63,283 nucleotides of DNA from a bacterium (lineage in GTDB: Bacteria > JAMCPX01), in assembly GCA_021792615.1 (NCBI GenBank), contig JAJYUJ010000015.1, forward strand, positions 1 to 63,283. The letters run 5' to 3'. A model generated the notes under the pieces. It had not been told where the DNA came from. It saw only the letters and a program-made list of their open reading frames with translations, and did no database searches. Position numbers and translations under genes: made by a program. Shown piece by piece: positions 34,137 to 41,669 of the stretch (position 1 is the first letter of the stretch; each line of letters opens with the position of its first letter).

Positions 34137-35378
34137 ATGAGCTTTGTGAAAGGTTTGAGATGCAGAGAATGCGGCGAGATATATCATGTAGCTCCAATAC
34201 ATGTATGCGAGCTATGTTTCGGACCGCTCGAAGTGGTATATGATTACGAAAAAATTAAAAAGGCTATTTCTAAAGAAGCAATAGTGTCAAGAAAAAAGGG
34301 CATGTGGAGATATAAGGAACTTCTTCCAATCGATGGAGAACCTGTCGTCGGCATAGATTCGGGGTTTACGCCGCTTGTTCGATCGAATAAGCTTGCAAAG
34401 GTTCTCGGCGTAAAAGAGCTCTACATAAAAAACGATACGGTCAATCATCCAACTTTTTCATTTAAAGACAGGGTTGTTTCTGTCGCCGTTTCCAAGGCAA
34501 AAGAATTTGGTTTTACTACAGTCGCTTGTGCATCGACCGGCAATCTTGCAAACTCGGTTGCTGCCAGTGCTGCGGCATGCGGAATGAACAGCTACATATT
34601 TATTCCGTACAACCTCGAGCAGGCAAAGGTGCTGAACACGCAGATTTATGGTGCCAATGTCGTTGGGATACGGGGTAATTATGACGAAGTGAACAGGTTG
34701 TCTTCCGAGATAGCGGGTAAATACGGCTGGGCATTTGTCAACATCAATATCCGGCCTTATTATGCAGAGGGCTCAAAGACGCTCGGATTTGAGGTCGCGG
34801 AACAGCTTGGCTGGCGTGTGCCTCAGAATATCGTCGTACCGATGGCAAGCGGTTCGCTTCTGACGAAGGTTTACAAGGGATTCAAAGAGCTCCACGAACT
34901 CGGTTTGGTCCCGGACCTCGATGTTAAACTCTACGGTGCCCAGGCTACCGGATGCTCTCCGATTTCCATGGCAGTGAAAGAACATCAGGAGCTGTTCAAA
35001 CCGGTCATTCCGAAAACGATAGCAAAGTCGCTTGCAATAGGTAATCCTGCAGACGGGTTTTATGCTATTGAAGCCATCAATAAAACAGGAGGATGGTCCG
35101 AGGATGTGTCGGATGATGAGGTTATAGAAGGTATCAAGCTGCTTGCCGAGACCGAGGGTATTTTTGCTGAAACAGCAGGGGGTGTTACCGTGGGAGTTGC
35201 AAAGAAACTCATAGAACAGGGCAGGTTACCGAAGGATGAATCCATCGTATTGCTGATAACAGGGAATGGACTGAAGACCCAGGAAGTTTTATATGACAAG
35301 GTTGAGCCGCTCAAGATTATACCGGCAAAGCTTGCCGCGTTTGATGAGCTCGTAAAAGGAAAGGAAAAAACAAAGTAG
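34137..35378 (+). CDS. thrC: Threonine synthase
   Basis: A 413-residue PLP enzyme that converts O-phosphohomoserine to threonine. The N-terminus has a zinc-ribbon-like pair of Cys motifs (CRECGEIY, CELCFGPL). The Schiff-base Lys is in PTFSFKDRVVSVAVSKA and the phosphate loop in CASTGNLANSVAA. AAGGGAGGT precedes the ATG. It starts the sulfur-carrier cluster, with the cysM start 12 bases after its stop. Given that context it may also be a relative using a different nucleophile on O-phosphohomoserine; threonine synthase remains the main reading. Confidence 0.88.
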   Translation: MSFVKGLRCRECGEIYHVAPIHVCELCFGPLEVVYDYEKIKKAISKEAIVSRKKGMWRYKELLPIDGEPVVGIDSGFTPLVRSNKLAKVLGVKELYIKNDTVNHPTFSFKDRVVSVAVSKAKEFGFTTVACASTGNLANSVAASAAACGMNSYIFIPYNLEQAKVLNTQIYGANVVGIRGNYDEVNRLSSEIAGKYGWAFVNINIRPYYAEGSKTLGFEVAEQLGWRVPQNIVVPMASGSLLTKVYKGFKELHELGLVPDLDVKLYGAQATGCSPISMAVKEHQELFKPVIPKTIAKSLAIGNPADGFYAIEAINKTGGWSEDVSDDEVIEGIKLLAETEGIFAETAGGVTVGVAKKLIEQGRLPKDESIVLLITGNGLKTQEVLYDKVEPLKIIPAKLAAFDELVKGKEKTK

Positions 35379-35390
35379 ATTGTAAATACT

Positions 35391-36320
35391 ATGAAGTTAT
35401 CGAACATTGAAGTAGAAGATGTTGTAAAGGGTACCATACTTGAGATGGTGGGGAATACACCGCTGTACAAACTCAGAGGTTTTTTCCAAAAGAAAACAAA
35501 CTCAACTATCTATGCAAAGCTCGAAAAATATAACCCCGGCGGCTCGGTGAAAGACCGGCCTGCTCTGCGGATGATCCTCGAAGGCATAAAATCAGGCCAG
35601 CTTGCAAAATCGAAGGTCATTCTCGAATCGACATCCGGTAACACGGGCATAGCCCTTGCAATGATAGGAGCCGTTCTCGGTTACCGCGTGAAGATCTATA
35701 TGCCCAAAAACGTCAGCGATGAGAGAAAAAAGACCTTGAACGCCTTTGGTGCCGAGGTCGTATTGACAGACCCTGTCGAGAGTTCCGACGGTGCTTACCG
35801 GGAATGCATTCTCGAGTATGAAAGAAACAGTGAAAAGTATTTCAAGCCCGATCAGTATAACAATCCTGCGAATCCACTCTCTCATTATGAAACGACAGCA
35901 CCTGAAATCATAAAGCAGACGGACGGAAAGATCACGCATTTTATTGCAGGTATAGGTACGGGCGGCACCCTGGTAGGTACCGGGAAAAGATTGAAAGAGT
36001 ACGACCCTTCCATAGAGATAATCGGTGTCGAGCCGGATTCTCCGTTTCACGGGCTTGAAGGGCTCAAACACATAGAAAGTTCGATCGTACCGGGTATCCT
36101 CGACAAAACGTCATACGACCGCGTTATCCATGTGAAAACTGAAGATGCCTACAATCTGGTCAGAGAAGTCGCACGAAAAGAGGGTATACTGGTCGGAGAG
36201 TCTTCCGGAGCGGCACTGTGGGCTTGTTTAAAGGTTGCGCGGGAGATAAAAGATGCTCATATCGTTACCGTATTTCCGGACGGCGGGTCAAATTATTTCA
36301 GTACGAGATTGTGGGAGTAA
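35391..36320 (+). CDS. cysM: Cysteine synthase (CysM-type)
   Basis: A 309-residue fold-type II PLP enzyme. The PLP Lys is in NPGGSVKDRPALRMI, the substrate loop is ESTSGNTGIALAMIGAV and the phosphate-binding loop is GIGTGGTLVGTGKRLK. The NPANPLSHYETTAPEI region resembles thiocarboxylate-using CysM more than classical CysK. It lies between thrC and the JAMM/carrier/moeB genes, so the sulfur donor is probably a carrier-protein thiocarboxylate rather than free sulfide. The acceptor could be O-phosphoserine, O-acetylserine or O-phosphohomoserine. Confidence 0.87.
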   Translation: MKLSNIEVEDVVKGTILEMVGNTPLYKLRGFFQKKTNSTIYAKLEKYNPGGSVKDRPALRMILEGIKSGQLAKSKVILESTSGNTGIALAMIGAVLGYRVKIYMPKNVSDERKKTLNAFGAEVVLTDPVESSDGAYRECILEYERNSEKYFKPDQYNNPANPLSHYETTAPEIIKQTDGKITHFIAGIGTGGTLVGTGKRLKEYDPSIEIIGVEPDSPFHGLEGLKHIESSIVPGILDKTSYDRVIHVKTEDAYNLVREVARKEGILVGESSGAALWACLKVAREIKDAHIVTVFPDGGSNYFSTRLWE

Positions 36321-36321
36321 T

Positions 36322-36729
36322 ATGAAGCTGGGACACACAATGCTCAATCAGATGAAACAGCATCTCGAACAGACATACCCTTACGAGGGTTGCGGTGTGA
36401 TGCTCGGCAAGGATAATACAGCGACGGAAATATACAGAGGTACGAACATCAGACAGGAAAGGCAGGAAGACAGGTTCGTGCTTGATCCCGCGGATATCGT
36501 GCAAGCGGAAAAATATGCAAAACAACGGGGCATCGATGTTTTGGGTTTTTATCATTCTCATCCCGACCATCCTGCCAGACCGTCGGCAACGGATCTGGAG
36601 AGCGCATGGGAAAGCTATTACTACATCATAGTTTCTATAGAAAAAGGGAAGATGGGCACCATAGGATTATTCAGATTATCGGAGCAGGGTAACAGTTTTA
36701 TTGAAGAAACAATAACTTTTGAAGATTAA
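36322..36729 (+). CDS. JAMM/MPN+ metalloprotease (Mec/HcyD-like)
   Basis: A 135-residue JAB1/MPN+ zinc peptidase. The complete motif is visible: Glu22 in PYEGCGVMLG and HSHPDHPARPSATD with His78, His80, Ser88 and Asp91. Bacterial relatives such as Mec cleave a C-terminal amino acid from CysO-cysteine, and HcyD trims a residue off HcyS to bare its Gly-Gly. The ATG lies one base after the cysM stop, and a longer in-frame reading inside cysM is rejected. Next comes the carrier, the likely substrate. Confidence 0.9.
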   Translation: MKLGHTMLNQMKQHLEQTYPYEGCGVMLGKDNTATEIYRGTNIRQERQEDRFVLDPADIVQAEKYAKQRGIDVLGFYHSHPDHPARPSATDLESAWESYYYIIVSIEKGKMGTIGLFRLSEQGNSFIEETITFED

Positions 36730-36743
36730 TGAAGGAGGAAGAT

Positions 36744-37274
36744 ATGGCAATTACAGTCAGGATACCAACACCTTTGAGAAAGTACACCGGCGGTAAAGAT
36801 GAGGTTTCGGCGGAAGGGAAGATACTGAAAGAACTTTTGCAGGACCTCGAGAAGAATTACAACGGCATTGGTGCAAGGATTATGGATGAGAAAGGCGCTA
36901 TACGCCGGTTCGTAAATATTTATCTGAACGATGAAGACGTCAGATTCAAGAGTAACCTCGATACGCCGTTAAAGGACGGAGATGTAATATCGATCATCCC
37001 GGCTATTGCGGGCGGTGCGCCTGCAAAAAAGGGCAAGGTTAAAAAAAAAGTATATCTGACCTATCAAAAAAGACTTTTGAATAAACCCGTTATATGGGAG
37101 GCAAGCAAGAAGTTCGACGTCATAATCAATATAGGAACTGCGTCGGTATCCGGTGACCTCGGACTCGTAGGGGTTGAATTGGAAGGTTCGGGCAGCGAGG
37201 TTGAATCCCTGATAAAGTGGTTTAAAAAGAAAGGCGTAAAAGTAGAGCCTATAGAGCAGACAGTACTGGAGTAA
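36744..37274 (+). CDS. ThiS/MoaD-like sulfur carrier fused to a NIL domain
   Basis: A 176-residue fusion. Residues 1-91 form a ubiquitin-like MoaD/ThiS domain (MAITVRIPTPLRKYTGG, FVNIYLNDEDVRF, LKDGDVISIIPAIAGG) ending in Gly90-Gly91. A basic linker APAKKGKVKKK follows, then residues about 102-176 form a NIL domain (LTYQKRLLNKPVIWEASKKF, VGVELEGSGSEVESLIKWF), the domain found at the C-terminus of the MetN transporter ATPase where it senses methionine. The Gly-Gly can only be adenylated by MoeB after the linker is cut. GGAGGA precedes the ATG at 36744. Flanked by the JAMM protease and moeB. Confidence 0.85.
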   Translation: MAITVRIPTPLRKYTGGKDEVSAEGKILKELLQDLEKNYNGIGARIMDEKGAIRRFVNIYLNDEDVRFKSNLDTPLKDGDVISIIPAIAGGAPAKKGKVKKKVYLTYQKRLLNKPVIWEASKKFDVIINIGTASVSGDLGLVGVELEGSGSEVESLIKWFKKKGVKVEPIEQTVLE

Positions 37275-37281
37275 TCGTATC

Positions 37282-38079
37282 ATGTTGACGAATTCACAGA
37301 TAGAGAGATATGCACGCCATATTATACTCGACGGCGTTGGCGGCAAAGGGCAGGATAAGCTGCTCAAAGCAAAGGTGCTTGTGATAGGCGCGGGAGGGCT
37401 CGGCTCTCCCATTATCATGTACCTTGCTGCAAGCGGTATTGGGACGCTCGGCATTGTCGATTTCGATGTCGTCGACATATCGAACCTCCAAAGGCAGATC
37501 ATGCACTCGACCGCTACCATCGGTATGCCCAAGGTCGATTCTGCGGAAGCGGCCGTCAAATCAATAAACCCCGATGTTTCGGTAATCAAGTATAACATGA
37601 AGCTCACCTCTGACAATATACTGGACGTCATAAAAGATTATGATGTTATTATCGACGGTACGGATTCATTCCCTGCACGGTATCTCATAAACGATGCCTG
37701 TGTTTTGTCCCGTAAAAAGAACGTCTATGGAAGTATTTTCAAATTTGAAGGTCAGGCAACCGTCTTTTCTTCACCGGACGGGCCATGCCTCAGGTGCCTT
37801 TATCCGGAACCTCCACCTCCGGGTATGGTGCCGAGTTGTCAGGAAGCAGGTGTCTTTGGCGTGCTTCCCGGCTTTATCGGTGTCATCCAGGCGACAGAGG
37901 CCATTAAACTGATACTCGGCATTGGAAAACCCCTGATTGGCAGGATGATGCTCTATGATGCATTGCGCATGGAAGTCCGCCAGGTAAAGGTCAGGAAAGA
38001 CCCTGAGTGTCCGGTGTGCGGTGAACATCCTACGGTTACGCACCTTATTGATTATGAGGAGTTTTGCGGTATCAGATGA
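37282..38079 (+). CDS. moeB: MoeB/ThiF-family adenylyltransferase
   Basis: A 265-residue E1-like enzyme that adenylates the C-terminal Gly of a ubiquitin-like carrier. The nucleotide loop is VLVIGAGGLGSPIIMYLAAS, then DFDVVDISNLQRQ, DGTDSFPARYLINDAC, and two zinc Cys pairs CLRC and CPVC. There is no C-terminal rhodanese domain, so sulfur must come from another protein. It follows the carrier by seven bases and overlaps the next gene by four (ATGA). Its likely partner is the NIL-fused carrier. Confidence 0.92.
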   Translation: MLTNSQIERYARHIILDGVGGKGQDKLLKAKVLVIGAGGLGSPIIMYLAASGIGTLGIVDFDVVDISNLQRQIMHSTATIGMPKVDSAEAAVKSINPDVSVIKYNMKLTSDNILDVIKDYDVIIDGTDSFPARYLINDACVLSRKKNVYGSIFKFEGQATVFSSPDGPCLRCLYPEPPPPGMVPSCQEAGVFGVLPGFIGVIQATEAIKLILGIGKPLIGRMMLYDALRMEVRQVKVRKDPECPVCGEHPTVTHLIDYEEFCGIR

Positions 38080-38372
38080 AGCTCTGTATACTTGTTGCAA
38101 TATCCGGCCGTGCCATCATAACCACCGTGCAGAGACTCTACGACGATCACGATAATGAGATACGTTTGTTTCTGTACAATGATGGCGTTTTGCTTTTACA
38201 GGATCCTGCCTTTATGGAGCTGGCAAAGCGTATGCAAGCAACATTGTGCAGTGTAAGCGCGGAAGAGCGCCACATGCAGAAGAATGACAGCATCACCTTC
38301 GGCAGTCTTTACGACTTTTCCCGCATGGTTGCAAAGTCCGATAAGCTCATTTCTTTTACCAGGGAATCATGA
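38076..38372 (+). CDS. Small DsrE/TusD-like sulfur relay protein
   Basis: A 98-residue DsrE-fold protein: ILVAISGRAIITTVQRLYDD, FLYNDGVLLLQDPAFMEL and ATLCSVSAEERHM, where the Cys takes the place of the active persulfide Cys of TusD/DsrE. Similarity is at the fold level. ATG at 38076 overlaps the moeB stop and its own stop overlaps the next gene by four bases, so moeB and the two small genes are coupled. Confidence 0.6.
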   Translation: MKLCILVAISGRAIITTVQRLYDDHDNEIRLFLYNDGVLLLQDPAFMELAKRMQATLCSVSAEERHMQKNDSITFGSLYDFSRMVAKSDKLISFTRES

Positions 38373-38680
38373 AGATTACTGTTTTGATAAAAGACGGTGA
38401 TGGTGCACGGTTGACCGACGGAATAAGGCTGGTACTCGGTCTTACGATCGATCACAGGGTATCGTTGCTGATAACGGATAAAGGTTCTGAAGCCATTTCC
38501 CATGCCATGAAGAGTCCTGCCTTCAAAACTCAATTTCTCGAATCCATGGAGCTTATCAGCAAGATGTCGGGTATTATAAAGACTGAAAAGCCCATTGAGG
38601 ATGCCGAAGCGATAGAAACTATCTCAAGGGATGACTTTACAAAACTTCTTCTTACCGCAGATTCCATAGTAGTTTTTTAA
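38369..38680 (+). CDS. Small DsrF/TusC-like protein
   Basis: A 103-residue protein with alternating strands and helices: MKITVLIKDGDGARLTDGIR, VSLLITDKGSEAISHAMKS, and a C-terminal strand DSIVVF. This resembles DsrF/TusC partners, but it has no cysteine at all, so it would be structural rather than sulfur-carrying. It pairs with the preceding DsrE-like gene through an ATGA overlap. Confidence 0.5.
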   Translation: MKITVLIKDGDGARLTDGIRLVLGLTIDHRVSLLITDKGSEAISHAMKSPAFKTQFLESMELISKMSGIIKTEKPIEDAEAIETISRDDFTKLLLTADSIVVF

Positions 38681-38757
38681 TTTAGGTGAAAGCCCACAGA
38701 CGCTGATGGCGGTAGTGTATGTCTGGCTATACCCTTCAGAGTAAACAAAGATATTTC

Positions 38758-38855
38758 TTGACAAGAAGACTAATAATTAGTTACTTATATATATAAGTAA
38801 AATACTTGTGTATAGAAAAGCATTGTATTCAAGATAGTTGAACTTGTTAGTTGAA
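38758..38855 (+). promoter_or_regulatory. Promoter/operator region of the cysH-DsrE2-tusA genes
   Basis: TTGACA (38758-38763) is followed by a 20-base perfect palindrome TTACTTATATATATAAGTAA (38781-38800) that overlies the expected -10 position. Further on, TTCAA/TTGAA form an inverted repeat (38828-38842) and TAGTTGAA is repeated at 38835 and 38848. The layout suggests a repressor site over the promoter and a second regulator-binding region in the leader. The regulators are not identified. Confidence 0.45.
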
Positions 38856-38901
38856 TTTAAACCAGAGCTTATAAATAAATATGTTATGTATGGAGGATAA
38901 G

Positions 38902-39588
38902 ATGTTTGACAAAGAACGGATTCAGGAACTTTCATTGGAGTTTGAAAATGGTAAGCCGCAGGACACAATTTCATGGGCTTTTAAAACCTTTAACAAAGAT
39001 ATGGCTTTTGCATGCAGCTTTGGCATGGAGGATATCTGTATCATAGATATGCTTTTAAAAGAGTCTCCGGATGCCAGGATATTTTACCTGGATACATCCT
39101 TGTTTTTTAAAGAGACTTACGAGCTGATCAGAAAGCTGGAGGACAGATATAAAACAAAATTTGAATGCGTAAAATCCGATTGCCCGCTTGAGAAGCAGGC
39201 GCAGCAGTACGGAGACGAACTATGGAAGATTACCCCTGACCTCTGCTGTAACATAAGAAAGGTCGCCCCGCTCAAAAAGAAGCTTTCAACGCTGCAGTCA
39301 TGGATGACCGGCATACGGAGAGAGCAGACACCGACACGCGCGAACGCAAAAACCGTGGAGTGGGATGAGAAGTTCAACCTCGTCAAAGTGAATCCTATCG
39401 TAAAATGGGCATGCAACGATGTGCTTGGTTATCTGCTGGAATATGATATACCATACAACCCGCTCCATGATAAAGGGTATCCGAGTATTGGATGTCAACC
39501 CTGCACGTATCCGGTAAACCCGGGTGAAGATTCCCGGGCAGGCAGATGGAGAGGGTTTAATAAAAACGAGTGCGGCCTGCATAAATGA
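38902..39588 (+). CDS. cysH: Adenylyl-sulfate / phosphoadenylyl-sulfate reductase
   Basis: A 228-residue assimilatory reductase making sulfite. The PP-loop region is FACSFGMEDICIIDML and the active Cys is in ECGLHK at the C-terminus. The Cys pairs LCCNIRK and GCQPCTYPV bind a 4Fe-4S cluster, which marks the APS-using (bacterial APR) rather than the PAPS-using enzyme. The ATG at 38902 is seven codons after a possible earlier start and follows TGGAGGAT. It opens the second part of the sulfur cluster. Confidence 0.93.
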   Translation: MFDKERIQELSLEFENGKPQDTISWAFKTFNKDMAFACSFGMEDICIIDMLLKESPDARIFYLDTSLFFKETYELIRKLEDRYKTKFECVKSDCPLEKQAQQYGDELWKITPDLCCNIRKVAPLKKKLSTLQSWMTGIRREQTPTRANAKTVEWDEKFNLVKVNPIVKWACNDVLGYLLEYDIPYNPLHDKGYPSIGCQPCTYPVNPGEDSRAGRWRGFNKNECGLHK

Positions 39589-39702
39589 CACCTGTTGGAG
39601 AGAAGCCAGAAGCAGATGAGTACTGATGGTAAGGTACAGTGAATTTATAGTATTACCAGAGTGAAGGGTAATTACCTTTTAACGGGGTAAAAGGAGGTTA
39701 AA

Positions 39703-40191
39703 ATGGATAAAGCAACACCGGACAAGGCCACGATTGTTGTGTTTTCCGGAGATATGGATAAGGTGATGGCTGCATTCAACATTGCAGTCGGAGCGGCATC
39801 TTCGGGTATGGAGGTTACCATGTTGTTTACCTTCTGGGGATTGAATATTCTGAGGAAGGATAAAATGGGCAGCCAGTCAAAGGGGATCCTTCAAAGGCTC
39901 TTTACGCTCCTCAACAAGGGAGGAACAGAAAAGCTCCCGATGTCACGGTTTAACATGTTCGGCATGGGCCCATGGATGATGAAGAAGCTTATGAAACGGT
40001 ACAGCATGCCGAGTGTAAAGGAGCTCTACTCTGCTGCAAAACAACTTGGTGTTAACGTGATTGCATGCACCATTACCATGGGAGTTATGGGACTCACCAA
40101 GGAGGACCTTGTAGATGATATCGATGAATTCACAGGCGTGATTACCTATATAAAAGATGCAAGGGAATCGAAGATAAATCTTTTTGTATAA
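39703..40191 (+). CDS. DsrE2-like sulfurtransferase (DsrE/DsrF/DrsH family)
   Basis: A 162-residue DsrE-family protein of the DsrE2 kind: ATIVVFSGDMDKVMAAFNIA, EVTMLFTFWGLNILRKDK, MGPWMMKKLMKRYSMPSVKE and the Cys-containing strand VIACTITMGVMGL. DsrE2 proteins hand sulfur to or from TusA and are typically encoded beside it, as here (ten bases). AAAAGGAGGT precedes the ATG. It is membrane-associated in some relatives because of the Met/Trp-rich loop. Confidence 0.85.
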   Translation: MDKATPDKATIVVFSGDMDKVMAAFNIAVGAASSGMEVTMLFTFWGLNILRKDKMGSQSKGILQRLFTLLNKGGTEKLPMSRFNMFGMGPWMMKKLMKRYSMPSVKELYSAAKQLGVNVIACTITMGVMGLTKEDLVDDIDEFTGVITYIKDARESKINLFV

Positions 40192-40201
40192 GGAGGGATG
40201 T

Positions 40202-40432
40202 ATGAATATAAACAAGACCGTGGATGCTGTGGGAATGCTGTGTCCTATGCCGATATTGAAAACGGTTCAGGCTGTAAAGGAGATGAAGGTCGGCGAAGTA
40301 CTCGAGATCGCTGCTACTGATGAAGGGATTAAGAAAGATATTAAGAACTGGTGCGACATGATGGGACACGAACTTATTGATATCCAGGATAAGGATAACA
40401 AGATTATCGTGCATCTGAAAAAGCTGAAATAA
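40202..40432 (+). CDS. tusA: Sulfur carrier protein TusA
   Basis: A 76-residue SirA/TusA protein with DAVGMLCPMPILKTVQAVKE; the Cys of CPMP carries the persulfide. AAGGAGGG lies before the ATG at 40202; an earlier in-frame ATG overlaps the DsrE2 stop. TusA would shuttle sulfur among DsrE proteins and could supply the MoeB-activated carrier, since MoeB here has no rhodanese domain. Confidence 0.93.
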   Translation: MNINKTVDAVGMLCPMPILKTVQAVKEMKVGEVLEIAATDEGIKKDIKNWCDMMGHELIDIQDKDNKIIVHLKKLK

Positions 40433-40700
40433 GGCAGGGGTTACCTTAGGAGAGACTATCAGGAAAGAGTTGTTCGCCTCTGCTCGTAAAATAACGCTCT
40501 ATCGGCTAAAGGAGATTGTCATTACAAGATGCATTAGGTATCCTTTGACTTGGAAAGAGAAGCTGTCCACGCAGAATAGAATGAAAGTATTGCAAGTAGT
40601 TCACAATATTTTACTTCGCATCGTCTCAAACTCTTTCCTTTCTATCCTATAAACACTATATTACTGGTGCGAGAAGAACTGAAATAAAGAGGAGGATTAT

Positions 40701-41657
40701 ATGAAAGCTATGGTTATTACCGCGTTCGGCGGGCCCGAGGTTTTTCAAGAACAGGATGTACCGAAACCAAAGCCAGGAGAAAGAGACGTGCTGGTAAAGG
40801 TGTACGCAACATCCGTGAACCCGGTCGATTATAAAATAAGGAAGGCAGGTGCCTGGGCAGGGGTCAAGCCGCCCGCGATTATCGGTTATGACGTTTCAGG
40901 CGTTGTAGAGGCAACAGGCAGCCGGGTAAAAGATTTTAAGGTTGGCGATGAGGTTTACTATACACCGGAGATCGCAGGAGGAGGGCAGGGCAGCTATGCA
41001 GAGTATCATGTAGCGAATGAGGCAATTGTTGCGCGCAAGCCTTCGAACCTGAATCACCGTGAAGCTGCAAGCATCCCTCTCGCGGGATGCACTGCATTTG
41101 AAGCCCTTGTCGGCGTCGCCGATATAAAATCAGGCGAGTCAGTATTGATCCAGGCTGGTGCCGGCGGTGTCGGATCTCTTGCGATACAGATTGCAAAGGC
41201 CCTCGGTCTCTTTGTTTTTGCGACCTGCGGCTCTTACAATAAAGACCTTGTCAGGCAATTGGGTGCCGATCGCGTCATAGACTACAGGGCCGAAGATTTT
41301 GTCGATGTTATTCTCAAGGAGACAGCGCAAAAAGGAGTCGATGTCGTTTTCGACACCGCGGGTGGAGAGGCCTTGTCAAAGAGTGTAGGTGCAGTAAAAC
41401 ACTCGGGAAGGATTGTCAGCATCGTATCGTCGAACGTAAATCTCGATGAAGCTAAAAACAAAAATATCAGTGTTAATTACCTATTTATGAAGCGTGAGCG
41501 CTCGAAACTTGATGCCCTGCGTGCATTGATAGAAAAGGGCAGGGTAAAGCCGGTTATCGACTCGGTCATGCCGCTCAAGGATGTGGCGCTTGCCCAGCAA
41601 AGGCTGGAAAAGGGCGGGGTCAGGGGAAAGATTGTTTTGAAGGTCGTTGAAGAATAA
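40701..41657 (+). CDS. Zinc-independent quinone oxidoreductase-like dehydrogenase
   Basis: A 318-residue medium-chain dehydrogenase of the zeta-crystallin/QOR type. N-terminus MKAMVITAFGGPEVFQEQDV, substrate loop SVNPVDYKIRKAG, nucleotide-binding AGAGGVGSLAIQIAKALG and the ATCGSYNKDLVRQLGADRVID strand. Zinc ligands of alcohol dehydrogenases are absent. It probably uses NADPH and acts on quinones or enones. AGAGGAGG precedes the ATG. Twelve bases separate it from the peroxiredoxin gene, so both may be one operon. Confidence 0.87.
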   Translation: MKAMVITAFGGPEVFQEQDVPKPKPGERDVLVKVYATSVNPVDYKIRKAGAWAGVKPPAIIGYDVSGVVEATGSRVKDFKVGDEVYYTPEIAGGGQGSYAEYHVANEAIVARKPSNLNHREAASIPLAGCTAFEALVGVADIKSGESVLIQAGAGGVGSLAIQIAKALGLFVFATCGSYNKDLVRQLGADRVIDYRAEDFVDVILKETAQKGVDVVFDTAGGEALSKSVGAVKHSGRIVSIVSSNVNLDEAKNKNISVNYLFMKRERSKLDALRALIEKGRVKPVIDSVMPLKDVALAQQRLEKGGVRGKIVLKVVEE

Positions 41658-41669
41658 GGATGGTGGATC

